NCBI GenBank assembly: GCA_018105865.1
Contig: CM030834.1
Coordinates: 22,836,922-22,900,921 of the forward strand
Length of the DNA stretch: 64,000 nt
Direction: 5' to 3'
Origin: Metaphire vulgaris
Taxonomy: Eukaryota > Annelida > Clitellata > Crassiclitellata > Megascolecidae
The translations under genes and the position numbers were made by a program. Below, in pieces: positions 10,798 to 22,950 of the stretch; position 1 is the first letter of the stretch, and every line of letters begins with the position of its first letter. The notes under the pieces were generated by a model, which worked only from the letters and a program-made list of their open reading frames with translations, did no database searches and had not been told where the DNA came from.

Positions 10798-12220
10798 TCT
10801 TAATATCTCTGTTTATGGTTTAAATTCCTAAATATACAACAACAAATATACTGCCAAAAAAAATTCAGTAACCAAATACTAAATTTCAGAACTCCAAACA
10901 TATATACAACAAATGCCTAACCATCTGTAGTGCAACTCCTTGCTGTGGATAATCCGGAGTTATAAGATTTTGAAACACAATGCAGTAAAGCTCTAACAGG
11001 GCAAAAAACCAGCTGTCTTATAGATTTCCAAATGCATTCAACAACATAGTTGCCACAGAGCAACCATTAGACTGAGCTGGACAGCAGAAAGAAATCAGAA
11101 ACTACTCGAAGATGGCTTTGAGAATAAGCAATTTTGAAACTTGTGCAAACAGAACAGAAAGAAAGAAACACTGCATCGCATACTGTCTGTAAATTTGAAA
11201 AGAAATGGACAATATCAAAGGCAACCGAGTGCAGGGAACACGACCCAATGTAACAAGGCTCCCTGACTTTGTTGATGCTCCTAAAGAAACATGTATGACT
11301 TGGAAACTCTACACAGATATTAAACAAGGAAGCAAGGTGTTGTGGACTAATGGCATACCTTCAAGAGGTTTAAAAGATTATGCCTGAAAGATATTGACAG
11401 GAAAATTAAAGCTCAGCTACGTCAAAACCAGGTCATAACTTAGACTTTGGAAAAAAGACAGCATTGAATATTGGGAAAGAAAATATTATCTGTGACCACA
11501 TTGCACTTTACCCTCTTATATAACCGAAATGACCATAGACTACAAATAACTCCTCCACAATTTTGCAAATAATTTAGTCACCATGGCGTGGGGGTCAATG
11601 GGCATTGGACGCACGCGATACACAATAACCTATCAACGACGCATGAACTAACCCCAAAAATTCAAAATATAACTGGTCGTAAAGGGGCAAGACGTGACCA
11701 AAAAACGAAAAATAACAAAACGACCGATACCAAAGAACCGTCAACGACAATACACAGTCATTCATCGTTGTCCACGTCTCCTATTAGAACACATTATGCT
11801 TATGCCGGAATTAAGTTATACGACTTCAACGCCCTCTGTTCCTAACGGTCCATTACATACCGTTCATTACGTTAGAACGGTTAGATCAATCGCAACAACG
11901 GCACTACACTATCAACACAGGCGAGGCACAGATTCACGAGACTGGCGCTAAATAAATCGACAAGATTTTACTCAGTTTCGATCGAGGGGACGGGACGGTC
12001 GACGAGGCTTCAGTCGTCGGTCGTACCGCGTGGAGGTTGAGGTGGAGGTGGTGGGGCGATCGTCGTCAGACTTTCATCGCTCTAAGGGAGAGGAGGAGGA
12101 CGGTTGACGGCGGCGGCAGTGGAGACGGCGACGTAGGCGGCGATCGACCGTTAAACCATCGAACGGATCGAACGAAGAAGAAACCAGAAAACGCCAGAAA
12201 CAACGATCAAATACCCGGAT
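10798..12220. promoter_or_regulatory. Head-to-head intergenic region, probable bidirectional promoter
   Basis: The phosphatase reads left and the SAM-domain gene reads right from this 1.4-kb interval. Its right part (about 11940-12220) is rich in CpG and GGAGG/CGACGG phrases and likely holds the 5' UTR and start region of the SAM gene. The left part (10800-11900) is AT-rich. No TATA box was identified. The phosphatase ATG sits a few bases after an AG, so an upstream untranslated exon is possible. A shared promoter is an inference from orientation and CpG content only. Confidence 0.35.
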
Positions 12221-15200
12221 ATGGACAACCGTAAGTAAGTGAGTGAGTGAGTGAGTGAGTAAGTAAGTAAGTAACGCTGCTGACTGACCGTCGTTAATCA
12301 TCAATCAATTATTCAATCAATAATTCGCATGATAACTCGTTAGTGTTCGTTAGTGAACTTCTATAGGGCTGTTTTGGTAATGCGCCTAGGAGCCAGTCAG
12401 TGGTCGCTCCAGACCTTAGTCGCAACTGCCTATTGTTAGATCTAATAGGCATCGAATACAAGCGATTTCTATGACGCCGCTATCGTGGATTCGTTATGCT
12501 TAGAGAATAAGCCTGTGGCGCATCAAATCTGAACCGAATAGTTAGTGCTAGGCTAAACGGAAAGGGTTAGTCCAGATCAATCAATTAATCAGCGGACTGA
12601 GCGGAGGAGCATTCCACAGCGAATGGACCAATACAAACAGGTGCCAGTAGAGCCAGGCGTTTAAATGCATTTCTTCAGACGATTTTTGAAATTAGTAAAC
12701 ATTTCTGCATTGTCGCGTTTCTACGAATGCAAATCATGCAGCAAATGTGTGATGCCGTGTAGTGACAAAATTTGTGCGTCGCACCACGTCATGACGTCAC
12801 AGATGCTCTAATATCTTGAAAAAAACAAGTCTTTAACCTGTCATGTTCGCAAATCCCTAAAACCTTTCACTTATTATGGGGCTTATTTTATGGGTTACAG
12901 TCTAAATTAATATTTGCGCTCTGAAGCTTGTTTGATCGCGATAGCCGACAGGTTCTCCAACGTGCTTAAACTCTTCTAGTGGTAACACATAAAGTGCTTC
13001 CGGTTCTCTGTGTATTTTGACTGAAGAAATGTGTTTGTTTCTTGTAGAGAAAAGTTTCGTTTAAAATGAATTCCCAGCTATTATTTTCCCATGAAGTAAC
13101 AGTTTTGTTTTGAAATGGAAACCAGCGAAGGTTTGTATGCTTAGGAGTGTATTTTAGTGTATTCTGTCCTCAACCTTGGTGTAATATTCGATAAAGACCT
13201 GTATTGTTATGACTAATGAGCATATAAATAAGGTCAACAGAGAGCTCTGCTCATTTGCAAATCAGAGATATTCGACGAATTCGTGATCTTATGTCCAAAC
13301 CTGTTCTGATTCCTCTTGCCAATGCCCTTGTTATCAGTAGACTTGATTATTGCAATTCCCTTAATGGTATGACCAAAAATAATATACAAAAACTTCAAGG
13401 GAATCGGGACTCTATTGCTCGGACCATAGCAAAAACTTGCAGGCATGATCATATTAAACCTGTTCATCAAAAGTTATACTGGCTGCCGGTAGTGGATTTA
13501 TATAGCGCTTTTGGGTATTACCACAGTAGCTGTTTATTCTTAGGTGCTTAGTCTATCTTGAAATAGCTATGGGAAAGGTGAATGGTCAGCCGCCAGGAAA
13601 TGGTTGATTTGCGTTTACTTTTATATCACTTATTCAAGTTTGAAAGATTTGCGAGGATATGGTGGATGTGAATAACGTATGCCGTTAACAGTGTAAAGTT
13701 CCGTTTCAGCCGAAGAAACGAGTGACACGCCGTTGTTCTGGACAGAGTTCTTCAGCGATGCGGGAATCGTAGGGTCAGACATCGAGAACTATGCGGTCAC
13801 ATTCGTGAAACATCGCATTCGGAAAAACATGCTGCTGGAACTGAACAAAGAATATCTATCCGAAATGGGCATCACTGCCATGGGCGACATCATTGCCATA
13901 ATCAGACATGCAAAGGCAGTACTGTCTAAGGTACTCGACTTACAGTTGGTAGAATTAAGAGCTATACTGTCTTGCTGGGTTTTTTGTACTGGGTATCGTA
14001 TCTGCTGTTTGTTGAATAGGCAAATTTCTGAAAGTTTTTTCCTTGGCTTCATGATGGTGCAATGGTTAGCTGACCGACCTTTGTATATGGTGGAGGTCAT
14101 GAGTTTGAACCCTGAGCAGGAACAAGAGGTATCCCGGATGATGACTTGAATATTAATTAGTGCAAAATGGGTGCTCGCATGCTTTTGGATCATGGCGTAT
14201 TAAAGCTCTAATGTTCTACGCATGTCTTTTGGTCGTTGGATCTTTTTAGCCACCTCAAACTGCAGCACCGTTTGCACGGCCTTCGAGCACCGGTTCAAAG
14301 CATGAAACGCCCTTAGAGAGGCCGGAGAAGTCGCTCGATCACGGCCGACTGTCTTCTCCTAGCGGACGATCGAAAGCCACTGGTCGTAGGTCGACGCCGG
14401 CGAGCAGAATGGTCGACCACTATCTGGCCAATGAGCCTGGAGCGAGGTTGATGAGCGATGATGCTCCAGAGCCGTGCCAAGATCTCACAAGGCAGCTTCA
14501 GTTTGAATGTGGTCAGTTTAAAAGTTCTTTGCTGAATAATTAAAATGTCAGTTTATTGATTTTCAATTTTTAAGCACTGTCCCTAGTTATCTTTTTGTGT
14601 AGTTTCGATTTCTGCGAAAAGAAATAAATTTTTTGGGATCTTGTTTGTTCGTCCATTTTTTCACTACTCTTTGATTTATATTCTTTGTTAGTTCAGTGTT
14701 TTTTAATGATTTTATGACTGGTTTTGTGGTCTGGTTTTGTTTTTCTGCTTCATTTTTCCATTTGAGCACAAAAACAGTATTTTGTTTATGGTTCCTTTCC
14801 ACTGAAATGTGTTTTTGATACGACATCTTTTCTATAGAAATATTTTAAACTTCTTCAGCCTTGTTTGTATTTGTGAGACTTAGATTTGCCTTAAAGAAAC
14901 ATTGTCTACAATTTTCATGTCTAGTCTTTTGCATACTAAATGCATACTTTCACTAGTTGCTCAACAGGCCATATCCTCAGAATGTTGCAATGCTTTGCCG
15001 TACTTGAATTAATCTTCCTTCATTACTAAGCGCTTAAAGGTTAAGACAACACGTGCTGTTGAATTTGATTTACTTTTAGAAATTTTGTTTCATGACTCTA
15101 GCCAACCGTAAGAACTCCGTCTTTGACCGACTTGGGTGCAATGGATCGCATAATCAGAATCCGTCTACGCACGGTTGTCTTGGACTTTCAGACAAATTTA

Positions 15201-16751
15201 TTGGTTTTCAAGTTACACTCGGGAGAACGTCACAAGCTTCATCGAGTTCAAAAGTGAGCCGTCGTTTCACTGCCATTCTATGTTTATGTGATTTTTCTGT
15301 AATTTTGAATTGAGTTTTGCAAACGTCTTGGAAATCTGCATTTTTTTCAGTAAATAGTAAATATGCCAATTTATATAGCACTATAGTCACAGCAGGCCAA
15401 GATCAAGAGCGCTTTACACAGTGCACTTAAACGAGATGTTAAACAAGTGCGTCTTTAGTCGCGTAACGAACGTTTTAAGATTAGTCGCGTTGGCCACAAA
15501 GTCGGGAAGCTCATTCCAAAGGACGGGATTCCCCCGGGTGAAAGACCTCTCCCCAAATTTCACTGTTTTAGATATTATTATTAATTAGCAATGTTTGGGT
15601 TTTGATTATAATTGCACACTATATGTGAGAAAAATTTTTGCCAATCTTTAAATGTTATTTAAGATGATAAAATGGCATTGCACAGAGTTGCCCAGAGCCC
15701 GTTGTTGCTGAAGTCTTGTACTGAAGTATTGTATTCAACATGTACTGTTGTATTCAACATGTACTATTGTATTCAACATGTATATTGTATTCAACATGTA
15801 CTATTGTATTCAACATGTACTATTGTATTCAACATGTACTGTTGTATTCAACATGTACTATTGTATTCAACATGTATATTGTATTCAACATGTACTATTG
15901 TATTCAACATGTACTATTGTATTCAACATGTATATTGTATTCAACATGTACTATTGTATTCAACATGTACTATTGTATTCAACATGTACTATTGTATTCA
16001 ACATGTACTATTGTATTCAACATGTACTATTGTATTCAACATGTACTATTGTATTCAACATGTACTATTGTATTCAACATGTACTATTGTATTCAACATG
16101 TACTATTGTATTCAACATGTACTATTGTGTTCAACATGTAGGCAACAGACGCGTGACTCGCGTGACGGGTGACAGCGACTCGGATGACTCAGAATGCCAG
16201 TACGCGGGAGTTCTCAAAAAGTGTCACGTTCCAAGAAAAAAGAGAAAGACTTCACCAATAAACAATACTCAGGGTATTTAGTTTGATTTTAGATGCATTG
16301 TTGATATGAAACTGTGACTGGATTTTTGGTACTTTTAATCCTTTTCATTATCACTGCTACCACACACCTACATATATTAATTGCTGCCAATAGGTGTCTG
16401 AAGCATACCGTAATGACTGTGTGTTTGTGTGTGTGTGTTTGTGTGTGTGTGATTTATAACATTCTGCATAAAAATTACGAGAGCTCTTCTTATTCGTATT
16501 ATTTTTAGATGACTTTTGACGTACAGTAGTAATTTCCTGTCATGTACAGTATTGTCGTTAAATGAAATTATACTGTATTTGTTGTAAAGATCGTTACATC
16601 CGTTGTCATTTTGTCATAATTTTTGTGTTATAATGTTCTTTTAGGTTCGACTGCGTGCTCACCGCCCTCGGCAGGAATATTTGGCAATAGCGCGAAACAA
16701 AAGCCTGTCTCCGCAAAGCGTCGTTTGGGAAATAAAGTTTTCAGCGTATGA
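12221..16751 (+). CDS. SAM-domain protein, homologue of human C19orf47
   Basis: The human homologue is a nuclear SAM-domain protein of unsettled function. Exon 1 (12221-12230) gives only MDN plus one base, followed by a strong GTAAGT donor. Exon 2 (13710-13930) encodes the SAM domain: FWTEFFSDAGI, then ENYAVTFVKHRI, LNKEYLSEMGI and GDIIAIIRHAK. Exon 3 (14250-14511) is a Ser/Pro/Arg-rich linker ending near TPASRMVDHYL. Exon 4 (15102-15253) has RKNSVFDRLG, a motif conserved in the family. Exon 5 ends at 16273 and carries DSDSDDSECQYAGVLKK, the conserved acidic and QYAGVLKK block, then a basic run KKRK. Exon 6 (16645-16751) ends KRRLGNKVFSV. The exon 4 donor is phase 0, which does not match the acceptor at 16141 (phase 1) but does match one at 15726, which would put a minisatellite into the coding exon. 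That junction is therefore uncertain; the other junction phases agree. Confidence 0.82.
13200..13498 (+). mobile_element. LINE reverse transcriptase C-terminal fragment
   Basis: The translation holds SRLDYCNSL followed after about 15 residues by IQKLQ, then DHIKPVHQKLYWLPV. This is the conserved end of the CR1/Jockey-group reverse transcriptase (SRLDYCNSLL ... LQ..QN.AAR ... HITP.L..LHWLP). The copy is 5'- and 3'-truncated and sits in the first intron of the SAM-domain gene. Another repeat begins directly after it at about 13495. Confidence 0.8.
14050..14130 (+). repeat. tRNA-derived SINE head
   Basis: GGTGCAATGGTTAGCTG resembles a Pol III A box region and GAGTTTGAACCC, about 40 bp on, resembles a B box. 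It lies in the intron after the SAM exon. It lacks an acceptor stem and is read as a SINE rather than a tRNA. Confidence 0.4.
15360..15560. repeat. Short interspersed repeat (tatagcactatag ... tttcactg)
   Basis: The stretch begins with a TATATAGCACTATAG phrase related to the GCGCTATAGAAATT ends seen at other interspersed units and continues with a GC-richer body (AGCTCATTCCAAAGGACGGG). It sits in an intron of the SAM-domain gene. Identification as a SINE rests only on resemblance. Confidence 0.35.
15729..16140. repeat. 19-bp minisatellite abutting a coding exon
   Basis: About 21-22 copies of TACTATTGTATTCAACATG, with occasional 18-bp variants, run right up to the acceptor-like TAG before the QYAGVLKK exon. 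The last unit supplies that TAG. All three plus-strand frames are open through the array because the unit contains no stop in any phase. Confidence 0.95.
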
Positions 16752-18064
16752 AACATTGTAGCCGAAGTGAACATTTAGGACATAGACAAAATTTATTGCT
16801 TAATTGGTGGCTAAGGAATGACAAGCAACTGTGTGCTTCAGATCTATTTTTGTTCCCTTCATGTTTGCTTGATTTTAGCGTGCCTTCTGTCCAGTGCAGC
16901 TGTAAGGAGTGTCGTCTATTTTTTTGACTGAACTGCTGATGCAATCTTTATAGTATTAATGCTTTGAGTGTTTAGTACACAGCCAGTGCCTATCTGTTTG
17001 TATTGAAGGCAATTGCGCGATTTTCTGCCATTGACAGAACGGAAGTTTTAATTACATCACCATTCATATTAAGTGAACAAAATTGCCGGATACGAAGCAA
17101 CTTTCACTTTTATAAACAAATTGTTCTATTTTCAAATAGGTTGATGTTTGTTTTCTTGCCACTTGGTGGTAGAATACTAGAGATATTTTCTGACCGCTGA
17201 TTAAATAACACAAGCAAAAGGTTTTTTGAAGTTTTGGACAAAATTACTCGGCTTTCCTCCAGAATTCATAGTTTTTTTGCTGTGTTTAAAAATTAGCTGT
17301 TTTGCTTAAATCTTTATGCATTAAAATTTTAATTGTCCGGCAGATTGCCATTGCAGTTAAACGGTGACAATTTTGCAGATGCTTTTCTTAGCAAGACTTA
17401 AATGTGTTGGCATATAGTAGGACTGTTGTATTTTAAAATCTCCTTAGTTTTAAGCCAGTCGCTAACTTTTTTCACCTTATTGTTTTCAGTTTTAGATATT
17501 TAAATAAATATCCTTGTTGTTTGTTTTGATTTGGAAGATTTGATTTGTAATTGTACATTGGTTTAATCACTGCTTCTTGTGTATTTGTTGTAGAATTTTG
17601 TTTTCATTAGTCGATGATTTTTGCGTTTCTAACCTTATATTCAGTTAAGCCTTCAGCTTTTAGGCCCTACTGTATTGTTTCAGTTGAATTCTGTAAAAAC
17701 AGCGTACAGACTAACTGCTTGTACTGTACTTCATCTCAAAATTTTTGATTGGGTGTGGAATTTGATTGCTAGAAACCAAATTTTTCTTGTCTCCCCTGGG
17801 AATGCTCTAGACAAATTTGAAGTTCACCAACCCTTTCAAAGTATTTAGCTTTCCATGTGACTTTCGAGTCTTTTTCCTTGGCAAAACTGCTATAGTATAG
17901 TAACATCTGTACTTCTTTAGTCCCTAGCAGACACTAGTATTTGGTTATTTTGAGATCTGTTAATGATTGACACCATATAGTTTCTTTTGATTGATGGACT
18001 TAATGAATTTCCATTTTAAATATCGACCCATAATTCAAATTTGCTGTGAATAAGTAAGCAAAAA

Positions 18065-18612
18065 TTCTATAGCATTTTAATAATGCACTTGGTTTCAGTT
18101 GATAAGTCGACGTGGCTGACCTTTCCGGTTTGACCTGCACCTAATTCGGATTGGATTTGGTGCGCCATCGGCTTATGCCGCAGGCATTATGATAGTGACG
18201 CGATAGAAGGTCGTTGATAAGTGGGACTGAACGTCGACCCTACCGACATGGATCTACAATCTTGATCATTACGGACTGTGGATTTTACCCAGATTGAGCG
18301 GTCGTGAATGAGCTGGTGCCAGTAGCGTCATTTCACATTTTTCTTGGGGGGGGGAATAATTTTTTGGCAATTTTTTGCAAATTTTAGGCCTTTTGCTAAA
18401 TTTGGGGCCAATTTTGGCAAATTTGCAATTTTTAAAAATATTTTTGGCAAATTTTTGCGTTTTTTCCACATTAATGCATTACAATTTTTTTCATTTCCTT
18501 GGGAGCCACGACCACCCCCTGCCCCCAAATGACGCCTCTGGCTGGCGCACTCCGCCAAGCAGCCCAAGCTCTTGGCAGCGCTGTAGAAATGTCGTTTTGC
18601 TTACTTACGCAA
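18065..18612 (+). repeat. SINE-like unit interrupted by a transposon
   Basis: Opens TTCTATAGCATTTTAATAATGCAC, then has GGATCTACAATCTTGATCATTACGG and GATTGAGCGGTCGTGA, and resumes after the inserted element with CGCCAAGCAGCCCAAGC and AGCGCTGTAGAAATG. The related copy at about 19650-19790 has the same order of phrases without the insertion, which defines the empty site. Confidence 0.65.
18320..18540. mobile_element. hAT-like MITE nested in a SINE-like unit
   Basis: Ends are CAGTAGCGTCATTT and AATGACGCCTCTG (inverse with two mismatches). The flanking octamers GCTGGTGC (18312-18319) and GCTGGCGC (18541-18548) differ at one base. The related uninterrupted unit near 19735 reads straight through this point, confirming the boundaries. 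A second copy is at 51837-52007. Confidence 0.85.
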
Positions 18613-19043
18613 GGCGACGCATCGCGCATTGTGATGTGTAATCTATGGCAGTAGTTGTTTGAGGTTTATTAATTAAAATTTAGCTTATAATTATTTTGCT
18701 GCGAGGATAATTTTAGAATAAAGGATTAAATTTTCACAAATCGTTATCAAGGTTTGTCATAGATATTGTTTCGATGCTTAAGACTTGTAAAATAATGCAA
18801 ATGCAACTGTCCAACCAGCCCTGGACATTGCCAATATTTCTATTTTATATAGCGCAATAGTACCTCTGAGGCATTTTTAAAGACTCCTTCTATAGTAAGG
18901 CCAGTCAGAAGGTGATTTGGGAGTAAGGTATATATGCATAGAAGTATCAGCCGATGTCGCGCTAACTCTTATTCGCAGATTTAAGAAGACTGACTTGTTG
19001 TCAAAGCTAAGTTTATCAGGACCAAGACTTTGAATTGCATGCC

Positions 19044-19170
19044 AGTACGGTTTGACTCAGCTAAGCTGGGGACACACGAAAATGTGGTTTTAATTTGTTT
19101 CATCACTCTTCTGAATTTTGCATATCTATAGCCTACTGTAGCACTAATCCTTGCATTGTTCAATGTCAAA
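19044..19170. repeat. 127-bp direct duplication, copy 1
   Basis: Nearly identical to 19392-19518 (three or so differences). Both begin AGTACGGTTTGACTCAGC and end ATGTCAAA. The spacing start to start is 348 bp. No coding potential is conserved between the copies. Confidence 0.85.
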
Positions 19171-19391
19171 GAGGGTATCAATTATATAATATTTTTGTGT
19201 TCTATAGAACTTGTCATACAAGAAACCAGCTCTCTTAAACCCCTTCTTATCTCTCGTTCGATTTTTTAGACATTTGACAGAGAACAGATTTCTGAGAGAC
19301 TTTGTATAGTGTCGTTTCAAATGGCTCACCATTTTTTGGGGCATTTCGAATGCTCTAGAATAAAATTGAGGCAGAATAGATTGACAATTCT

Positions 19392-19518
19392 AGTACGGTT
19401 TGACTCAGCTAAGCTGGGGACACACGAAAATGAGGTTTTAATTTGTTTCATCACTCTTCTGAATTTTGCATATCTATAGCGTACTGTAGCACTAATCCTT
19501 GCATTGTCCAATGTCAAA
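19392..19518. repeat. 127-bp direct duplication, copy 2
   Basis: Partner of 19044-19170. The phrase AAGACTTT lies upstream of copy 1 and downstream of copy 2, which suggests a local tandem duplication of a larger unit that has since diverged. Confidence 0.85.
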
Positions 19519-19944
19519 CAGAATATATTGAGATCAAGACTTTCAAAGTTGAATTTTAAAAAGTATCAGAAGTAGCGTATACATGTATATTACAGTATAT
19601 ATATATATATATATATTCACCGCTATATATATACTTTGCTGCAACTGCCTACCTGGATCTACAACCTCGACCACCGCGGACTTCCGATTACGGACAATGG
19701 ATTTACCTAGATTGAGCGCTCGTGAGTAAGCTGGTACAATGCGCCAAGCTTTCGGGCAGCGCTATAGAAATTTCGTGTTTACTCACTTACTTACTTTAAG
19801 TTACCTACTTACTTAGTTATATTTTAATTAATCAGATGTGTAGAATCTTGTACGAGTTTTTGATTTCTGTTTGTATGGTATTTACCGGACTGAAGCTTAT
19901 GCTGTGATGTTTTGATTTATAACGGTAGTACAATAGAACCTACT

Positions 19945-22753
19945 ATGAGCAAGCTTGACCAGTCGCGCTTTCTTATTCCAAACGACTCGCCGGTCGTGCT
20001 TCTGAAATGCCAGAGCGCATTCAACAATCTGACGAATAAGGAGAAGCTGTACGCTCATTATCAGTCCCGTGCCGATTGGTGCGGGAGCCTTATCTGTCTT
20101 CTACAGGTGTGGACAGTTTACTATGCTATTTATTTCATTCTTTGAGGTGTTCAGTTTACCTGTATTAATATTAGCAACGTCAAAATGTTTCCCATAATGC
20201 ATTTGCAAAGAGGCTTTTGATTATTGAATTGTCTTTCTCAGTAATTCCATATTTCCATGATTATGATTTGATGACAACGCCCTTATTAACAATTAACATT
20301 GATGCATCGTTATTATTGATAATTTTGTGCACCAAATGCTGTGCTTTAGTGGATTGGATGCCTAGACTTTGCTTTAATTGAGTTAGTTTTATGAGATTGT
20401 GTTGTGTTGATCCCCATTGCTATCTTTTTTTGAAGTTTGTCTAAAGTTATGAGAATTGGGGTCAAATTGTTTTATTTTTGTTGGACAAAATTTTGAATGT
20501 CTTTGAATGTCCTGGTGATTTGAAAACGGTTCTGACGTGTAAGCTTCAGGTTCATATTGTCATTTGAAATGGATTTTTTCTCATCAGCGTGACAATTGAT
20601 AATTTGTTTGCGAAAATTCGTTTCTTCTTGTGCAAAAGACCTCTCCAGAATCACCTGGGATCTACCTGCTGTTGCTGCGGATATTTCGTAGGCAGTCCGT
20701 AGAAGAACTTCACACCCTCGCGACTCCGAGTTGCTTAACAGACTCTGAATTTCAGGTTGGACGTTTCACGAGTTTATTAATTAAATGGGACCTTATGCTG
20801 CAGCATTTTCTTACTTATTTAATCTTATACTTATAGATATTTGTGCCCAAAAAATTGTTATAGAAGAAGCTGTTGAAAAAATTTGGACCAAGACTCTCTG
20901 TATAGTTGAAGGGCATGAACTAGATAGCCATGGTCTAATTTTAATTAGTTTTTCATTATCTGGGAGTCGAACAATTCGTGTGCCAAATAATGTGCATATG
21001 TAATTCACAAGTAAGCCTACAAACATCACTCACGCTTACAGTTGTTAAAAGAATGAAGTCAAATTTTTACCTCATGATGTAGTTATATTTTTTATGTATA
21101 TATTTCCAGTTGGTAATGAATGTTCTTGGTCTTAATTGTGGAGAAAACATGGAGTTAATTGGAGTATAGGTAGACTACACATAGGACCAGCATCAAGTTA
21201 TGTGTGTTTGCATTTTCAGTCTTTTCTGATTTATTCCACGGCTTTTCTTGGCAATTTGGGAAATTACAAGTCATTCGGTGATACAAAATTCATTCCAGAT
21301 GTGCCTCAGGTGACGTAACCGAGTTTATTTACAACAATTGCTGTACTATGGTTTGTTAAATTTTAAGCGAGTTAGGTTTTAATTATTATTTGAGCTCTGG
21401 ACTACATGCAAGAAATGCTTTCTTACTTACTAGTTTTAGTAATGAGATCATGGTGTTTTCATCTATGGGATCTCTTGGTTCAGCAGAATGAAGTGCTTGC
21501 CGTAAGGTTTTTGTTATGTGCCGTGTATGTTCGAATTTGTTTGTCTTTTGTGTTCTGCTTTGAAGGCCAAGTTAGAAGATTTCATAAAGAGAACCGATGC
21601 TTATAAGGATGATGCAGATGGAGTTCAGAAGCTGTGGGACAGTATAAAGGATCGACTGTATTCCCTGTCGCCGCGTGAACAGACCCTGGGACTTCGAGAG
21701 AAGGTTCTACTAGTCTTTTAGCTTTGCAGTTTTTATCTTTTGGAAAACTAGCATGCTGCGTTGTACAGATTCATCGTTCAGAATTAGTTGATGGACTGAA
21801 CGACACAACGAGGGGGGATGCCTTAGGTAAGCAGGGATTTGGATTCTGATCTTGTACCGATTTCTTTGACTAAATAGTAAGTATGTAGTGTGGCATAATG
21901 CAATACATCCGGATTGTGAAGTTAAGCACGTTTTCGGGGATATCACTGGGTTGCCATAGTAACTGAATGAAGGCAGTCTTTGAAACTATTTGGTCATGTA
22001 AAAGTTTTGGTTGTTGTTGTTGTTGTTCTTCTGTTGTATTTCAACGGTAACTATAGAATTTGTTTGAGTCGTGGTGGACGTTTTACATGCAGCTTCAGGC
22101 GGCACAAGAGTCGTGAATCGCTATAATTTTCTCTGCTTGATTGTACTTTGCAATAATATTTTAAAAATTCTGCTTAAATTCTGAAAACGACCTTTTAATT
22201 TTCACGTTTTTTTTACGTGGGAGATTTGTTTATTTGCAGGGCATCACTACCTACTTTTCTTTCAACTGTGACATAAGCGATGCTGAAATTGCCCAAGAAT
22301 TTATGACCAGCAAGGTACGAGATGCATGGCACAGCATAAAATATTCAGTTGTTAAATTCACATATTTTCTCACGTGCACACAGTCTGTTAGACGTTTGCT
22401 TTTACGAAACCAACGCATAGCCTTTGCTTTGGGCCAAAATGACTTTACACGTCTGTCACGTTGCACGTGTGGTAACAGGTTACAGGTTACGCTCACGTGG
22501 CCATTGTATATTTCAGAATTCTAATAGGGTTTGCTGGCCAGTATGTGGAAGGCTTTAGAAATGTAATTTTATGTGACACAGACTAGTTGTTTCACCATTA
22601 CAATCATTGCACTTGATTGTTATTGTCATTGTGCTTAGTATAATCATTACTGCACTTGCAGGTTTACTTTGTACTGTACATATAAATATGTATATATTCA
22701 GCATCTATATGCATTATTATATGAAGTATATAATTGTAAATAATTTACGGTGG

Positions 22754-22837
<84 letters not shown>

Positions 22838-22913
22838 GTATATGTATAGTATATACTATATATGTATAGTATATACTATATACATACATATATATACATA
22901 CATATACATATAT

Positions 22914-22950
<37 letters not shown>

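Larger units (their letters stand above)
16752..19944. other. Intergenic region between SAM gene and DPP3
   Basis: No exon was recognised. The left half is AT-rich and probably contains the 3' UTR of the SAM gene. The right half holds interspersed repeats: a SINE-like unit interrupted by a hAT-like insertion (18065-18612), an uninterrupted relative of it (about 19650-19810), a 127-bp direct duplication (19044-19170 and 19392-19518), and a short TA-rich tract near 19598. Confidence 0.5.
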
